A stretch of DNA of 64,000 nucleotides, taken from Streptomyces orinoci. GTDB taxonomy: Bacteria; Actinomycetota; Actinomycetes; Streptomycetales; Streptomycetaceae. The first letter of the stretch is position 1. Each line of letters begins with the position of its first letter. The stretch is taken from positions 560,439 through 624,438 of the forward strand of contig NZ_PHNC01000031.1 of NCBI RefSeq assembly GCF_003121295.1, given 5' to 3'. The notes beneath the pieces are model-generated. The model was not told the origin of the DNA. It did no database searches and saw nothing but the letters and a program-made list of their open reading frames with translations. Shown one piece after another: positions 25,346 through 33,241 of this stretch. The position numbers and the translations under genes were made by a program.

Positions 25346-26356
25346 ATGTCGAAGACCGACGGCCAGACGTCCAACGGCCAGTGGTATCCACCGGAGTGGC
25401 CGGACCGGATCAGGGCCCTGACCCGCGGGGAGCTCACCCCGGTGGCACCCCGCCGTGCCGCGACCGTGCTGCTGCTGCGCACCGGCGCCGCCGGGCTGGA
25501 TGTACATATGCTGCGCAGACGCGCCTCCATGGCCTTCGCCGGAGGCGCGTACGCCTATCCGGGCGGCTCGGTGGACCCCCGGGACGAGCATGACGTGCCC
25601 TGGGCGGGCCCCTCCGCCCGGCACTGGGCGGACCGGCTGGGCACCGGCCCGGCAGAGGCACGGGCCATTGTCTGCGCCGCCGTCCGGGAGACCTTTGAGG
25701 AGACCGGCGTTCTGCTGGCCGGCCCGGCGCCGGACTCCGTGGTGGCCGACACCACCGGCCCGCAGTGGGCGGCCGACCGGGCCGCCCTGGTCGCCCATGA
25801 GCTGGCCTTCGCCGACTTCCTGCGCCGCCGCCGGCTGGTGCTGCGCAGCGATCTGCTGGGCGCCTGGGCACGCTGGATCACTCCCGAGTTCGAACCGCGC
25901 CGCTATGACACCTGGTTCTTTGTGGCCGCCCTGCCCGAGGGCCAGCGGGCCCAGGAGGGCTCCACCGAGGCGGACCGCTCGGTGTGGATGGACCCGGTCC
26001 AGGGAGTGGCCGGATACCAGCGCGGCGAGCTGCTGATGATGCCGCCGACCCTGGCCACCCTGCGCTCGCTGTGCGCCTACCGGACGGTGCCGGAGGCGCT
26101 GGCCGCGTCGGAGGAGCGCGACCTGAACCCGGTGCTGGCCCGGCCGCGCCTGGTGGGGGACGAGATCGTGCTGAGCTGGCCGGGGCATGAGGAGTTCACC
26201 AAGCGCCTGTCCCCGGACGAGCTCAGGGCTCCGGGCGGCACGGCTCGTACGGCCCGTACGACCGATGCGGCCGACACGGCCGGCGCGGAAACCACCGAGA
26301 CCACCGAGACCACCGAGACCACCGAGACCTCCGGACCTTCGGGAGCCGACGTATGA
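25346..26356 (+). CDS. Nudix hydrolase with Thr/Glu-rich C-terminal tail
   Basis: A 336-residue protein. A Nudix fold is indicated by GGAYAYPGGSVDP and the box helix AVRETFEETGVLL (RExxEETGx), with the first Gly-x5-Glu segment replaced by a longer insert. It resembles the NUDT8/NUDT19-type branch (CoA or nucleotide-diphosphate hydrolysis); the substrate is unknown. The C terminus is a low-complexity tail with four ETT repeats encoded by a 9-bp tandem repeat. Its stop overlaps the next gene start (ATGA). Confidence 0.85.
   Translation: MSKTDGQTSNGQWYPPEWPDRIRALTRGELTPVAPRRAATVLLLRTGAAGLDVHMLRRRASMAFAGGAYAYPGGSVDPRDEHDVPWAGPSARHWADRLGTGPAEARAIVCAAVRETFEETGVLLAGPAPDSVVADTTGPQWAADRAALVAHELAFADFLRRRRLVLRSDLLGAWARWITPEFEPRRYDTWFFVAALPEGQRAQEGSTEADRSVWMDPVQGVAGYQRGELLMMPPTLATLRSLCAYRTVPEALAASEERDLNPVLARPRLVGDEIVLSWPGHEEFTKRLSPDELRAPGGTARTARTTDAADTAGAETTETTETTETTETSGPSGADV
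26288..26332 (+). repeat. 9-bp tandem repeat (GAGACCACC) in the Nudix C terminus
   Basis: Five consecutive units (GAAACCACC, three GAGACCACC, GAGACCTCC) encode ETT repeats in frame. Because units are multiples of three, copy-number change would keep the frame. The region lies 20 nt before the overlapping start of the MBL gene. Confidence 0.9.
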
Positions 26357-27183
26357 CTCAGCCGGCCGAGCTGCCCGGCCGCCCGCGCGAGGGCGCCATC
26401 GACGGCGTCGCCACCCCCCGTGCGAGGTGTGTGCTGGCGCCCAATCCGTCCGTGATGACGCTGGACGGCACCAACACCTGGCTGCTGGCCGAGCCGGATT
26501 CCGAGTCGGCCGTGGTGGTGGACCCCGGTCCGCTGGACGAGGGCCACCTGCGGTCCGTGATCGGCGCCGCCGAGGCGGCCGGCAAACGGATCGCCCTCAC
26601 CCTGCTCACCCACGGCCACGCCGACCACTCGGCGGGCGCGGCCCGCTTCGCCGAGCTGACCGGGACCGAGGTACGGGCCGTGGATCCGGCCCTGCGCACC
26701 GGCGGCCGGGGGCTGACGGCGGGTGAGGTGATCAACGTGGGCGGGCTGGAGCTGCGGGTGGTCCGTACCCCCGGGCACACCGCCGACTCGGTCTGCTTCC
26801 ACCTGCCCGCCGACCGGGCGGTGCTGACCGGGGACACCGTGCTGGGCCGGGGCACCACGATGGTGGCCCATCCGGACGGGCGCCTGGGCGACTATCTGGA
26901 CTCCCTGCGGCGGCTGCGCTCGCTCACGGTGGACGCCGGGGTGGAGACGGTGCTGCCGGCGCACGGGCCGGTGCTGCAGGACGCGCGGGGGGCCGTGGAG
27001 TTCTACCTGGCCCACCGGGCCAGCCGGCTGGCCCAGGTGGAGACGGCGGTCGAGCAGGGCCACCGGACCCCCGCCGAGGTGGTCGCCCATGTCTACGCGG
27101 ATGTGGACCGTTCGCTGTGGCCGGCGGCCGAGCTGTCGGTGCGGGCGCAGCTGGACTATCTGGGTGAACACGGGCTGATCTGA
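26353..27183 (+). CDS. MBL-fold metallo-hydrolase (LACTB2-like)
   Basis: A 276-residue metallo-beta-lactamase-fold protein with the metal motif THGHADHSAG (HxHxDH), a downstream His in TPGHTADS and the Asp in LTGDTVLG. It has a C-terminal helical region typical of LACTB2-like enzymes (FYLAHRASRLAQVETAVEQG ... YLGEHGLI), which include ribonucleases. The ATG overlaps the Nudix stop. It probably ends the operon, which is closed by a strong terminator. The substrate is unknown. Confidence 0.88.
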   Translation: MTQPAELPGRPREGAIDGVATPRARCVLAPNPSVMTLDGTNTWLLAEPDSESAVVVDPGPLDEGHLRSVIGAAEAAGKRIALTLLTHGHADHSAGAARFAELTGTEVRAVDPALRTGGRGLTAGEVINVGGLELRVVRTPGHTADSVCFHLPADRAVLTGDTVLGRGTTMVAHPDGRLGDYLDSLRRLRSLTVDAGVETVLPAHGPVLQDARGAVEFYLAHRASRLAQVETAVEQGHRTPAEVVAHVYADVDRSLWPAAELSVRAQLDYLGEHGLI

Positions 27184-27251
27184 GGCCCGTCCGACCTGAT
27201 CCCGGCCGATCCGTGGCCCGGACGATCCGTGGCCCGTCCGGCCGGGAACGG

Positions 27252-27282
27252 CCGAAGGCCCCGCCTGAGGCGGGGCCTTCGG
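27252..27282. terminator. Bidirectional terminator between MBL gene and crp
   Basis: A perfect inverted repeat with 14-bp arms (CCGAAGGCCCCGCC / GGCGGGGCCTTCGG) and a 3-nt loop lies between two convergent genes. Confidence 0.9.
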
Positions 27283-27305
27283 TGCGTCCGACGCGGTGTC
27301 CCGCC

Positions 27306-27980
27306 TCAGCGCGAACGCTTGGCGAGCCGCTCGACGTCCAGCAGGATCACCGCGCGGGCCTCCAGCCGGAGCCAGCCGCGGCCGGCGAAGTCCGCCAGGG
27401 CCTTGTTGACGGTCTCCCGGGAGGCGCCGACCAGCTGGGCCAGCTCCTCCTGGGTGAGGTCGTGCACCACATGGATGCCCTCTTCGGACTGCACACCGAA
27501 GCGGCGCGACAGGTCCAGCAGCGCCTTGGCCACGCGGCCGGGGACGTCGGAGAAGACCAGGTCCGACATCGAGTCATTGGTACGGCGCAGCCGCCGGGCG
27601 ACCGCGCGCAGCAGCGCGGTGGCCACCTCGGGACGGGCGTTGAGCCAGGGCTGGAGGTCGCCGTGGCCCAGGCCCAGCAGCTTGACCTCGGTGAGGGCGG
27701 TGGCGGTGGCGGTACGCGGTCCCGGGTCGAACAGGGACAGCTCGCCGATCAGCTCGCCGGGGCCCAGCACGGCGAGCATGTTCTCGCGGCCATCGGGCGA
27801 GGTGCGGTGCAGCTTGACCTTGCCCTCGGTCACCACGTAGAGCCGGTCGCCCGGGTCGCCTTCGTGGAACAGGGCGTCGCCCCTCGCGAGAGTGACCTCG
27901 CCCATGGAGGCGCGCAGCTCAGCGGCCTGCTCGTCATCGAGCGCCGCGAACAGCGGGGCGCGCCGCAGAACGTCGTCCAC
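27306..27980 (-). CDS. crp: Crp/Fnr-family regulator (cAMP receptor protein)
   Basis: A 224-residue protein with an N-terminal cyclic-nucleotide-binding domain (FHEGDPGDRLYVVTEGKVKL; phosphate-binding cassette GELIGELSLFDPGPRTATATA) and a C-terminal helix-turn-helix (LTQEELAQLVGASRETVNKALADFAGRG). The GTG at 27980 has AAGGAGA at good spacing, whereas the ATG at 28001 has none; the GTG start also gives the 224-residue length I recall for S. coelicolor Crp (SCO3571), which governs germination and antibiotic synthesis. A Cys cluster as in Fnr is absent. Confidence 0.93.
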   Translation of the reverse strand: MDDVLRRAPLFAALDDEQAAELRASMGEVTLARGDALFHEGDPGDRLYVVTEGKVKLHRTSPDGRENMLAVLGPGELIGELSLFDPGPRTATATALTEVKLLGLGHGDLQPWLNARPEVATALLRAVARRLRRTNDSMSDLVFSDVPGRVAKALLDLSRRFGVQSEEGIHVVHDLTQEELAQLVGASRETVNKALADFAGRGWLRLEARAVILLDVERLAKRSR

Positions 27981-28161
27981 GAGTTCTCTCCTTGTCGACA
28001 TGCACAGAGGACCGTGGTCCCCATGATGCCCGTCGGTAAAACTGTGTGATCAAACACAAGTGTGGCGCATCGTCGCCCGAAGCCCTACGGCAGGGGTCCG
28101 ATTGGGCTGCGGTTTTCCTGCGGCCGGGGCGGATGTCAGTGCTGGGCTTTAGTCTGGCCGA

Positions 28162-29349
28162 GTGTCCAATAGGCCGGTGAGAGCACGGGGCAAGGGGGCC
28201 GGGAGGGTGACCGAGAACCGGGATTCCGCTGTGGGCGAACGCGGTGCGGCGAAGCGGGCGAATGCGGCGAATGGTGACGCTTCGCCGGTCGGTGCCGCCG
28301 AGCAGGGGGGTACGGCCGGGAAGGCCGCCGCCAAGAAGACCGCGGCCAAGAAGACCGCGGCCAAGAAGACCGCGGCCAAGAAGACCGAGGCCAAGAAGAC
28401 CGTCGCGAAGAAGGCTGCCGCCAAGAAGACTGCCGCGAAGAAGGCCGCCGCGAACAAGGCCGTGACGAAGAAGGCCGCCGACAAGGAGACCGGTGCGGTG
28501 AAGGCAGCGGCGGGCAAGAAGACGGCTGCGGCCAAGGCGTCCAAGACTCCTGCCGCCAAGGAGCCCAAGACGGCCGCCGCCCCCGCCGAATCCCGTACCG
28601 CTCTGGTGCGCCGGGCCCGGCGGATCAACCGGGAGCTGGCCGAGGCCTATCCCTACGCCCACCCGGAGCTCGACTTCGAGAACCCCTTCCAGCTGCTGGT
28701 TGCCACCGTGCTGTCCGCCCAGACCACCGACCTGAGGGTCAACCAGACGACCCCGGCGCTGTTCGCCGCGTACCCCACGCCGGAGGACATGGCCGCCGCC
28801 GGTCCCGAGACGCTGGAGCAGCTGATCCGCCCGACCGGCTTCTTCCGGGCCAAGGCCAGGTCGCTGATGGGGCTTTCCGCCGCGCTGCGGGACCGCTTCG
28901 GCGGCGAGGTGCCGGGCCGGATAGAGGATCTGGTCACGCTGCCCGGAGTGGGCCGCAAGACCGCCAATGTGGTGCTCGGCAACGCCTTCGGCGTCCCGGG
29001 CCTGACCGTGGACACCCACTTCCAGCGCCTGGTCCGCCGCTGGAAGTGGACGCAGGAGAAGGATCCGGACCGGATCGAGGCCGAGGTCGGCGCGCTCTTC
29101 CCCAAGAGCGAGTGGACCATGCTCTCGCACCGGATCATCTTCCACGGCCGCCGCATCTGCCACTCCCGCAGACCCGCCTGCGGCGCCTGCCCGATCGCTC
29201 CGCTCTGCCCGTCCTACGGCGAGGGCGAGACGGACCCGGAGAAGGCCAGGAAGCTGCTGAAGTACGAGAAGGGCGGCCTGCCCGGCCAGCGCCTCAAGCC
29301 GCCGGCGGACTATCCGGGCCTGCCGGCCCGTCCGCTGGGGGCCGAGTGA
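28162..29349 (+). CDS. nth: Endonuclease III with Lys/Ala-rich N-terminal tail
   Basis: A 395-residue DNA glycosylase/AP lyase. The catalytic domain begins near residue 148 (RTALVRRARRINRELAEAYP). It shows the helix-hairpin-helix LPGVGRKTANVVLG with the catalytic Lys, the catalytic Asp in TVDTHFQRL, and the [4Fe-4S] cysteines C-x6-C-x2-C-x5-C (CHSRRPACGACPIAPLC). The first 145 residues are a disordered AKKTA-repeat tail like histone H1 or HU C termini, absent from E. coli Nth. It may hold the enzyme on the DNA. The GTG at 28162 lacks an obvious ribosome site, so the tail could be shorter. Confidence 0.92.
   Translation: MSNRPVRARGKGAGRVTENRDSAVGERGAAKRANAANGDASPVGAAEQGGTAGKAAAKKTAAKKTAAKKTAAKKTEAKKTVAKKAAAKKTAAKKAAANKAVTKKAADKETGAVKAAAGKKTAAAKASKTPAAKEPKTAAAPAESRTALVRRARRINRELAEAYPYAHPELDFENPFQLLVATVLSAQTTDLRVNQTTPALFAAYPTPEDMAAAGPETLEQLIRPTGFFRAKARSLMGLSAALRDRFGGEVPGRIEDLVTLPGVGRKTANVVLGNAFGVPGLTVDTHFQRLVRRWKWTQEKDPDRIEAEVGALFPKSEWTMLSHRIIFHGRRICHSRRPACGACPIAPLCPSYGEGETDPEKARKLLKYEKGGLPGQRLKPPADYPGLPARPLGAE
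28330..28404 (+). repeat. Five tandem 15-bp units encoding AKKTA in nth
   Basis: GCCAAGAAGACCGCG is repeated at 28330, 28345 and 28360, then twice with changed ends (GAG, GTC) at 28375 and 28390. Looser copies continue to about 28450. In-frame expansion or contraction of the tail is possible. Confidence 0.9.
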
Positions 29350-29396
29350 CCAAGCCGGCGCCGCCCGAGGACAACCGGGGAAGTCGAGGAAGAGGC

Positions 29397-30080
29397 ATGA
29401 CCAGCACCTACGGCCGCGAGATCTCGGTGACCACCGAAGGGCTGCCCGACTGGCTGGAGCCGGTGGCCCGCGGCCTGGAGGTCGTCAGACCCGAGCAGCT
29501 GAGCCGCTTCCTGCCACCGGAGACCGGCGGGCGCCAGTCCGCCGTGCTGGTGCTCTTCGGCGAGGGTGAACGGGGCCCCGAGCTGCTGCTCCTGGAGCGG
29601 GCCGGGACGCTGCGCTCACACGCCGGCCAGGCGTCCTTCCCGGGCGGCGCGCTGGATGCGGAGGACGGCGACCCGGCCGATGGCGGCCTGGTACGGGCCG
29701 CACTGCGCGAGGCGGCGGAGGAGACCGGGCTGGATCCCTCCGGCGTCCAGGTCTTCGGCGTCCTGCCGCAGCTCTACATCCCGGTGAGCGGCTATGTGGT
29801 CACGCCGGTGCTCGGCTGGTGGCGCAAGCCCAGCGAGGTCCGCCCGGTGGATCCCGGCGAGACGGCCAAGGTGTTCATGGTGCCCGTCGCCGAGCTGGCC
29901 GACCCGGCCAACCGCGCCATGGCCGTCCACCCGAGCGGCCACCGCGGCCCGGCCTTCAGCCTGGGCACCGGCGTGGTCTGGGGCTTCACCGCCGGAGTGA
30001 TCGACCGCATCCTGCACCACGCCGGCTGGGAGCGCCCCTGGGACACCCGGCGGCAGCTCTCGCTGGAACCGCACCACTAG
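29397..30080 (+). CDS. Nudix CoA pyrophosphatase family protein (NudL/YeaB-like)
   Basis: A 227-residue protein with the CoA-pyrophosphatase layout: GTLRSHAGQASFPGG (the LLTxRxxxLRxHxGQVxFPGG-type motif preceding the box), then the Nudix box with GGALDAEDG and LREAAEETGL. It probably hydrolyses CoA or acyl-CoA to phosphopantetheine and 3',5'-ADP. The ATG at 29397 is preceded by GAGGAAGAGG, 47 nt after nth, and the protein is followed by the MarP-like gene, suggesting one operon. Confidence 0.9.
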   Translation: MTSTYGREISVTTEGLPDWLEPVARGLEVVRPEQLSRFLPPETGGRQSAVLVLFGEGERGPELLLLERAGTLRSHAGQASFPGGALDAEDGDPADGGLVRAALREAAEETGLDPSGVQVFGVLPQLYIPVSGYVVTPVLGWWRKPSEVRPVDPGETAKVFMVPVAELADPANRAMAVHPSGHRGPAFSLGTGVVWGFTAGVIDRILHHAGWERPWDTRRQLSLEPHH

Positions 30081-30133
30081 CCGCCCCGGTTCCCGCCACC
30101 TCCGCCGACGACCGCAATGCGAGGCAATCCCCG

Positions 30134-31330
30134 GTGAACATGCTGGACATCCTGCTGCTGACCGCCGCCGTATGGTTCGCGGTCATCGGCTACCGCCAGG
30201 GATTCGTGGTCGGGGTGCTCTCGGTCATCGGCTTCCTAGGCGGCGGGCTGGCCGCGGTCTACGCACTGCCCGCCCTCTGGTACCGCGCCACGGACGCCGC
30301 GCCGGGCACCCTGGCCGCCATCGCCGCCGTGGTGATCGTCATCGTCTGCGCCTCGGTGGGCCAGGCCGCCACCACCCACCTGGGCAACAAGCTGCGCCGC
30401 CACATCACCTGGACCCCGGCCCGCGCGCTGGACGCCACCGGTGGCGTCCTGGTCAATGTGGGGGCGATGCTGCTGGTCGCCTGGCTGATCGGCTCCGCCC
30501 TGGCGGGCACCTCGCTGCCCACCCTGGGCAAACAGGTACGGGGCTCCAAGGTGCTGCTGGGAGTGGCCCGGGTGGTCCCCGCCCAGGCCGACACCTGGTT
30601 CGCCGACTTCAGCACCGCCCTGGCGCAGAACGGATTCCCCCAGGTCTTCGCGCCGTTCTCACATGAACCCATCACCTCGGTACCGGCCCCCGATCCGGCG
30701 CTGGCGGGCGGCCGCGTCGCCGAGGTGGCGCAGCGCAGCATCGTCAAGGTGGTGGGCAACGCCGCCGGCTGCGGCAAGGTGCTGGAGGGCAGCGGCTTTG
30801 TCTTCGCGCCGCACCGGGTGATGACCAACGCCCATGTGGTCGGAGGGGTCTCGGAGCCGACCGTGCAGATCGGCGGGCATGGGCGGGTCTATGAGGCCAA
30901 GGTGGTCCGCTACGACTGGAAGCGGGACATCGCGGTGCTGGATGTGCCCGCGCTCAAGGCCCCCGCGTTGGGTTTCGCCGGAAGCCAGGCGGAGAGCGGC
31001 GCCAACGCCATCGTGGCCGGCTTCCCGGAGAACGGCGCCTATGACGTGCGGGCAGCCCGCATCCGCAGCCGTGTCCAGGCCAACGGTCCGGACATCTACC
31101 ATCGCGGCATCGTCCGCCGGGACGTCTACTCGCTGTATGCGACCGTCCGCCAGGGCAACTCGGGTGGTCCGCTGCTCTCCCCGGACGGCCAGGTCTACGG
31201 GGTGGTCTTCGCCAAGTCCCTGGACGACGCCGACACCGGCTACGCCCTCACCGCCCAGGAGGTCCGCCAGGACGCCGAGGACGGCCGTACGGACACCGAA
31301 CGGGTGATGACCCAGGGCTGTGCCCTGTGA
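30134..31330 (+). CDS. MarP-like membrane serine protease (CvpA-like N terminus plus trypsin-like domain)
   Basis: A 398-residue protein with four N-terminal membrane helices resembling colicin V production protein (MLDILLLTAAVWFAVIGYRQ ... LVNVGAMLLVAWLIGSAL). It also has a periplasmic trypsin-like domain with His in MTNAHVVGG, Asp in KRDIAVLDV and Ser in RQGNSGGPLL. Cys residues in GNAAGCGKVL and at the C terminus (QGCAL) could form the stabilising disulfide known for the mycobacterial acid-resistance protease MarP. The GTG at 30134 has GAGG 9 nt upstream; the ATG two codons later is an alternative. Confidence 0.9.
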   Translation: MNMLDILLLTAAVWFAVIGYRQGFVVGVLSVIGFLGGGLAAVYALPALWYRATDAAPGTLAAIAAVVIVIVCASVGQAATTHLGNKLRRHITWTPARALDATGGVLVNVGAMLLVAWLIGSALAGTSLPTLGKQVRGSKVLLGVARVVPAQADTWFADFSTALAQNGFPQVFAPFSHEPITSVPAPDPALAGGRVAEVAQRSIVKVVGNAAGCGKVLEGSGFVFAPHRVMTNAHVVGGVSEPTVQIGGHGRVYEAKVVRYDWKRDIAVLDVPALKAPALGFAGSQAESGANAIVAGFPENGAYDVRAARIRSRVQANGPDIYHRGIVRRDVYSLYATVRQGNSGGPLLSPDGQVYGVVFAKSLDDADTGYALTAQEVRQDAEDGRTDTERVMTQGCAL

Positions 31331-31396
31331 ACCGGCGCTGCCCCGGGCCTGCCGGGCGGCGATGATCGCTGCTCCGGCGCGGCGGTGATCCGTGCC

Positions 31397-31603
31397 TCAG
31401 CGGCTGCGCGGATGGCGCAGCCGCGCCGAGACCCAGCGGGCGCGGCGCCGGATGATGCGGGGGATGCCGATCTGTGGATCGGCCGCCGTCGGCCGGAAGC
31501 CACTGCTTCCGGTCCTTGCGGGTACTTCGGCCACAGCCATCGCGGCGTCTTCTTCGGCGCCGCGGTGCTGAGCCAGGTCGCGATGGTCGTGCGTCCAGCC
31601 CAT
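31397..31603 (-). CDS. Small uncharacterised Arg-rich protein
   Basis: A 68-residue frame with Streptomyces-like third-position GC (MGWTHDHRDLAQHR ... TAADPQIGIPRIIRRRARWVSARLRHPRSR). The basic C terminus with DPQIGIPRIIRRRAR looks conserved in style, but I do not recognise a family. It lies 106 nt downstream of the epoxide-hydrolase-like gene on the same strand. No ribosome site is visible; the frame is open up to 31684. It could be a real small protein or chance. Confidence 0.4.
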   Translation of the reverse strand: MGWTHDHRDLAQHRGAEEDAAMAVAEVPARTGSSGFRPTAADPQIGIPRIIRRRARWVSARLRHPRSR

Positions 31604-31709
31604 ACCGAGGTCTGTGCCCGGGGGCCAAGGTCGGTAATCGCCCGCCGGGTGCGCAATTGGCCTATGCACCCGGCAATTGGCCATTCGGCCGAGGGACGCG
31701 GGCAGCCGG

Positions 31710-32708
31710 CTACCGGTCCGGTTCCGGGTCCTTCAGCCAGCTGATCAGCTCATTGGAGAACGCCACCGGGTCCTCTTCATGCGGAAAGTGCCCCAGTCCG
31801 TCGAAGAGCCGCCAGCGGTAGGGCGCCTCCACATACTCGCCGGAGCCGGCCGCGCTGCGGGTACGTATCACCGGATCGAGTGAACCGTGCAGATGCAGGG
31901 TGGGCACCCGCACCGAGCGCTTCATCCGGCGGTTGAACTGGATGCCGTCCGGCCGGGCCATGGACCGCACCATCCAGCGGTAGGGCTCGATCGAGCAGTG
32001 CGCGGTGGACGGGATGGACATCGCCACCCGGTAGGTGTCCACCGTCTCGTCGTCCGGCAGCCGGGGGCCGGACCAGTCCCGGATCAGCCGCCCGACCAGC
32101 GCCGCCTCATCCGCGACCAGTTTGCGCTCGGGCAGCCAGGGTCGCTGGAAACCCCAGATGTGGGAGGCGGCCGCGGACTGCTGCGGGTCGGTGAGCATCG
32201 CCGACCGCCAGCGGCGCGGGTGCGGCATGGAGGACACCGCCAGCCGGCGCACCAGCTTGGGCCGCATCACCGCGGCCGTCCAGGCCAGATAGCCGCCCAG
32301 ATCATGGCCGACCAGGGCGGCGTCCGGCTCGCCCAGCGAGCGGATCACCCCGGTGATGTCCAGGGCGAGATTGGCCGGGTCATAGCCCCGGGGCGTACGG
32401 TCGCTGCCGCCCACCCCGCGCAGATCCATGGCCACCGCCCGGAAGCCCGCGGCCGCCAGGGCGGGCAGCTGGTGGCGCCAGGTCCACCAGAACTGCGGAA
32501 AGCCATGCAACAGCAGCACCAGCGGCCCCTCGCCCATCTCGGCGATATGGAACCGGGCCCCGTTCGCCGCGACCTCGCGGTGGGTCCAGGGCCCCTCGGG
32601 CCGTACCACCGTGGCGGGCGACGCGGTGGCGCCCGGTGCCGCGGCCGCCGCGGCGGACCGGACCGGGTCGGGGGACGCGGGCGCTGCGGAAGTGTCGGGC
32701 ACCGTCAT
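31710..32708 (-). CDS. Alpha/beta hydrolase, epoxide hydrolase-like
   Basis: A 332-residue alpha/beta hydrolase. The oxyanion HGFPQFWWTWRHQLP motif is followed by nucleophile Asp in VGHDLGGYLAW (epoxide hydrolase/haloalkane dehalogenase type), and catalytic His is in GLGHFPHEE. The first ~35 residues are Ala/Pro-rich. Tyr residues in the cap (EPYRWMV) could activate an epoxide. Its ATG overlaps the stop of the holin-like gene (ATGA), so they are coupled. The substrate is unknown. Confidence 0.88.
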   Translation of the reverse strand: MTVPDTSAAPASPDPVRSAAAAAAPGATASPATVVRPEGPWTHREVAANGARFHIAEMGEGPLVLLLHGFPQFWWTWRHQLPALAAAGFRAVAMDLRGVGGSDRTPRGYDPANLALDITGVIRSLGEPDAALVGHDLGGYLAWTAAVMRPKLVRRLAVSSMPHPRRWRSAMLTDPQQSAAASHIWGFQRPWLPERKLVADEAALVGRLIRDWSGPRLPDDETVDTYRVAMSIPSTAHCSIEPYRWMVRSMARPDGIQFNRRMKRSVRVPTLHLHGSLDPVIRTRSAAGSGEYVEAPYRWRLFDGLGHFPHEEDPVAFSNELISWLKDPEPDR

Positions 32709-33163
32709 ACGGACGAGCGTGTCACAGATGCGTCCGTCTGGCCCGCCCCCGTGGCAGAACGGGGGTGCGGCTTGACCGTGCCCAGCACGGCGGCCGTCTC
32801 CCGGGCCGCGGCGATGCTCTTCTCCGGCTTGCTGACCTTCTTGAACTTGCGCACCGCCAGCCAGCCCAGCAGCGCGGCGACCAGCAGGAACGCGGCACCG
32901 ACGATCAGGAAGGACCAGGCCAGCCCCAGGCCGAGGTTGTGGATCCCATAGGCCGCCGCGAAGCTCAGCACCGGCAGCGAGAAGAGGGCCAGCGTGCCGG
33001 CCGCGCCGATGGCGCCGCCGCCGATACCGATCCGGCGGGCGTCCTCCCGCAGTTCGGCCTTGGCCAGCGCGATCTCGTCGTGCACCAGCGCGGACAGCTC
33101 GGTGGTGGCCTTGGCCACCAGCTGGCCGAGACTGCGGTCGGTGCCGTCGTCGGCTGCGCTCAT
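32705..33163 (-). CDS. Phage holin family protein (actinobacterial Holin-X)
   Basis: A 152-residue protein: an amphipathic helix (SLGQLVAKATTELSALVHDEIALAKAELREDARRIGIG) followed by two membrane helices (LALFSLPVLSFAAAYGI; WSFLIVGAAFLLVAALLGWLAV) and a charged tail, the layout of the actinobacterial putative Holin-X family. Despite the name there is no phage context; it is a chromosomal membrane protein. The ATG at 33163 follows AGAGGGAG. It lies between nhaA and the hydrolase in one direction. Confidence 0.88.
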   Translation of the reverse strand: MSAADDGTDRSLGQLVAKATTELSALVHDEIALAKAELREDARRIGIGGGAIGAAGTLALFSLPVLSFAAAYGIHNLGLGLAWSFLIVGAAFLLVAALLGWLAVRKFKKVSKPEKSIAAARETAAVLGTVKPHPRSATGAGQTDASVTRSSV

Positions 33164-33241
33164 CGGCTGCTCCCTCTTCGTCATCTGCTTCTTCGTCTGC
33201 GGGCCCGCGGCCCGGGACGGGGCCCTGGGCCGACCCTCAGA

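Noticed and set aside
32705..33163. Prophage remnant (holin)
   Set aside because: The Holin-X family is chromosomal in actinobacteria and no other phage gene is present.
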